32,275 bases of DNA from Actinoplanes sp. M2I2 (GTDB lineage Bacteria; Actinomycetota; Actinomycetes; Mycobacteriales; Micromonosporaceae), in contig NZ_JALPVJ010000042.1 of NCBI RefSeq assembly GCF_023544445.1, positions 1-32,275 of the forward strand, in the 5' to 3' direction. Below, one piece after another: positions 32,172 to 32,275 of this stretch. The translations under genes were made by a program, and so were the position numbers. The notes below the pieces were generated by a model that was not told the origin of the DNA, did no database searches, and saw only the letters and a program-made list of their open reading frames with translations. The number at the start of each line of letters is the position of its first letter. Position 1 is the stretch's first letter.

Positions 32172-32275
32172 GTGTCTGATTCGGTACGACACGGGCAAAA
32201 GTATGAGTACCGGACGGTGCTGGATATAGGCGTGGAGCCATCGATAGACCAGTTCTTGCGAAGGAAACAGGTCTG
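32172..32275 (+). CDS. Partial ORF running off the right edge
   Basis: GTG 32172, preceded by AGGAG two bases upstream (unusually close), opens a frame without stops to the end of the window: 'VSDSVRHGQKYEYRTVLDIG', then VEPSIDQFLRRKQV. Base composition is lower in GC than neighbouring genes. It is divergent from the MFS exporter. Thirty-four codons are too few to assign a family, and chance openness cannot be excluded. Confidence 0.4.
   Translation, partial: MSDSVRHGQKYEYRTVLDIGVEPSIDQFLRRKQV

Overview
The window looks like a chromosomal segment of a high-GC actinomycete, most likely Micromonosporaceae (Actinoplanes-like). This rests on the strong G/C bias at third codon positions, on frequent GTG/TTG starts, and on the set of families present: DUF397, GAF-ANTAR, DUF5994, STAS/HATPase regulators, DUF4865 with TetR, and very large secreted RHS proteins. 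That assignment is inference; there is no rRNA or other taxonomic marker. I saw no tRNA, rRNA, CRISPR array, insertion sequence or phage gene.

Left part (1-8.2 kb): a DUF397 gene preceded by what looks like the 3' stub of its usual XRE/DUF5753 partner. Next is a LysR regulator divergent from a 4,5-dihydroxyphthalate-decarboxylase-like gene, with a perfect LysR-type dyad at the regulator's start. A TetR-DUF4865 operon follows, with a near-perfect palindromic operator. Then comes a signalling cluster: two GAF-ANTAR genes (the second with a frameshift near its 5' end), a sigma-region-2-only protein, two DUF5994 paralogues and a STAS-HATPase fusion.

Middle part (8.2-15.8 kb): a structured leader, then a translationally coupled pair made of a GT4 glycosyltransferase and an alpha/alpha-barrel carbohydrate protein. 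Beyond these lie a Cys-containing hypothetical gene whose 3' end is amplified as four 21-bp tandem repeats, a 42-residue Lys-rich protein with a strong terminator, a small hypothetical gene, nagA, a broken methyltransferase, and a membrane-anchored hypothetical protein.

Right-centre (15.9-29.3 kb): the most interesting locus is a minus-strand array read from right to left. It encodes a 2115-residue secreted protein (DNRLRE-like region, LamG, then four repeated modules of a carboxypeptidase-regulatory-like fold plus a beta-sandwich), a 2082-residue secreted RHS protein ending in a PD-(D/E)XK-type nuclease tip, and a HEAT-repeat protein 12 bp further on. A strong terminator closes the array. 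I interpret it as a polymorphic toxin (effector), its HEAT-repeat immunity protein, and a giant surface partner. A CRP-like site lies about 200 bp upstream.

Right end (29.3-32.3 kb): a truncated HxlR duplicate, an intact HxlR regulator, and a convergent 14-TM DHA2-type MFS exporter, with a perfect 11-bp-stem bidirectional terminator between the last two. A partial reading frame runs off the right edge.
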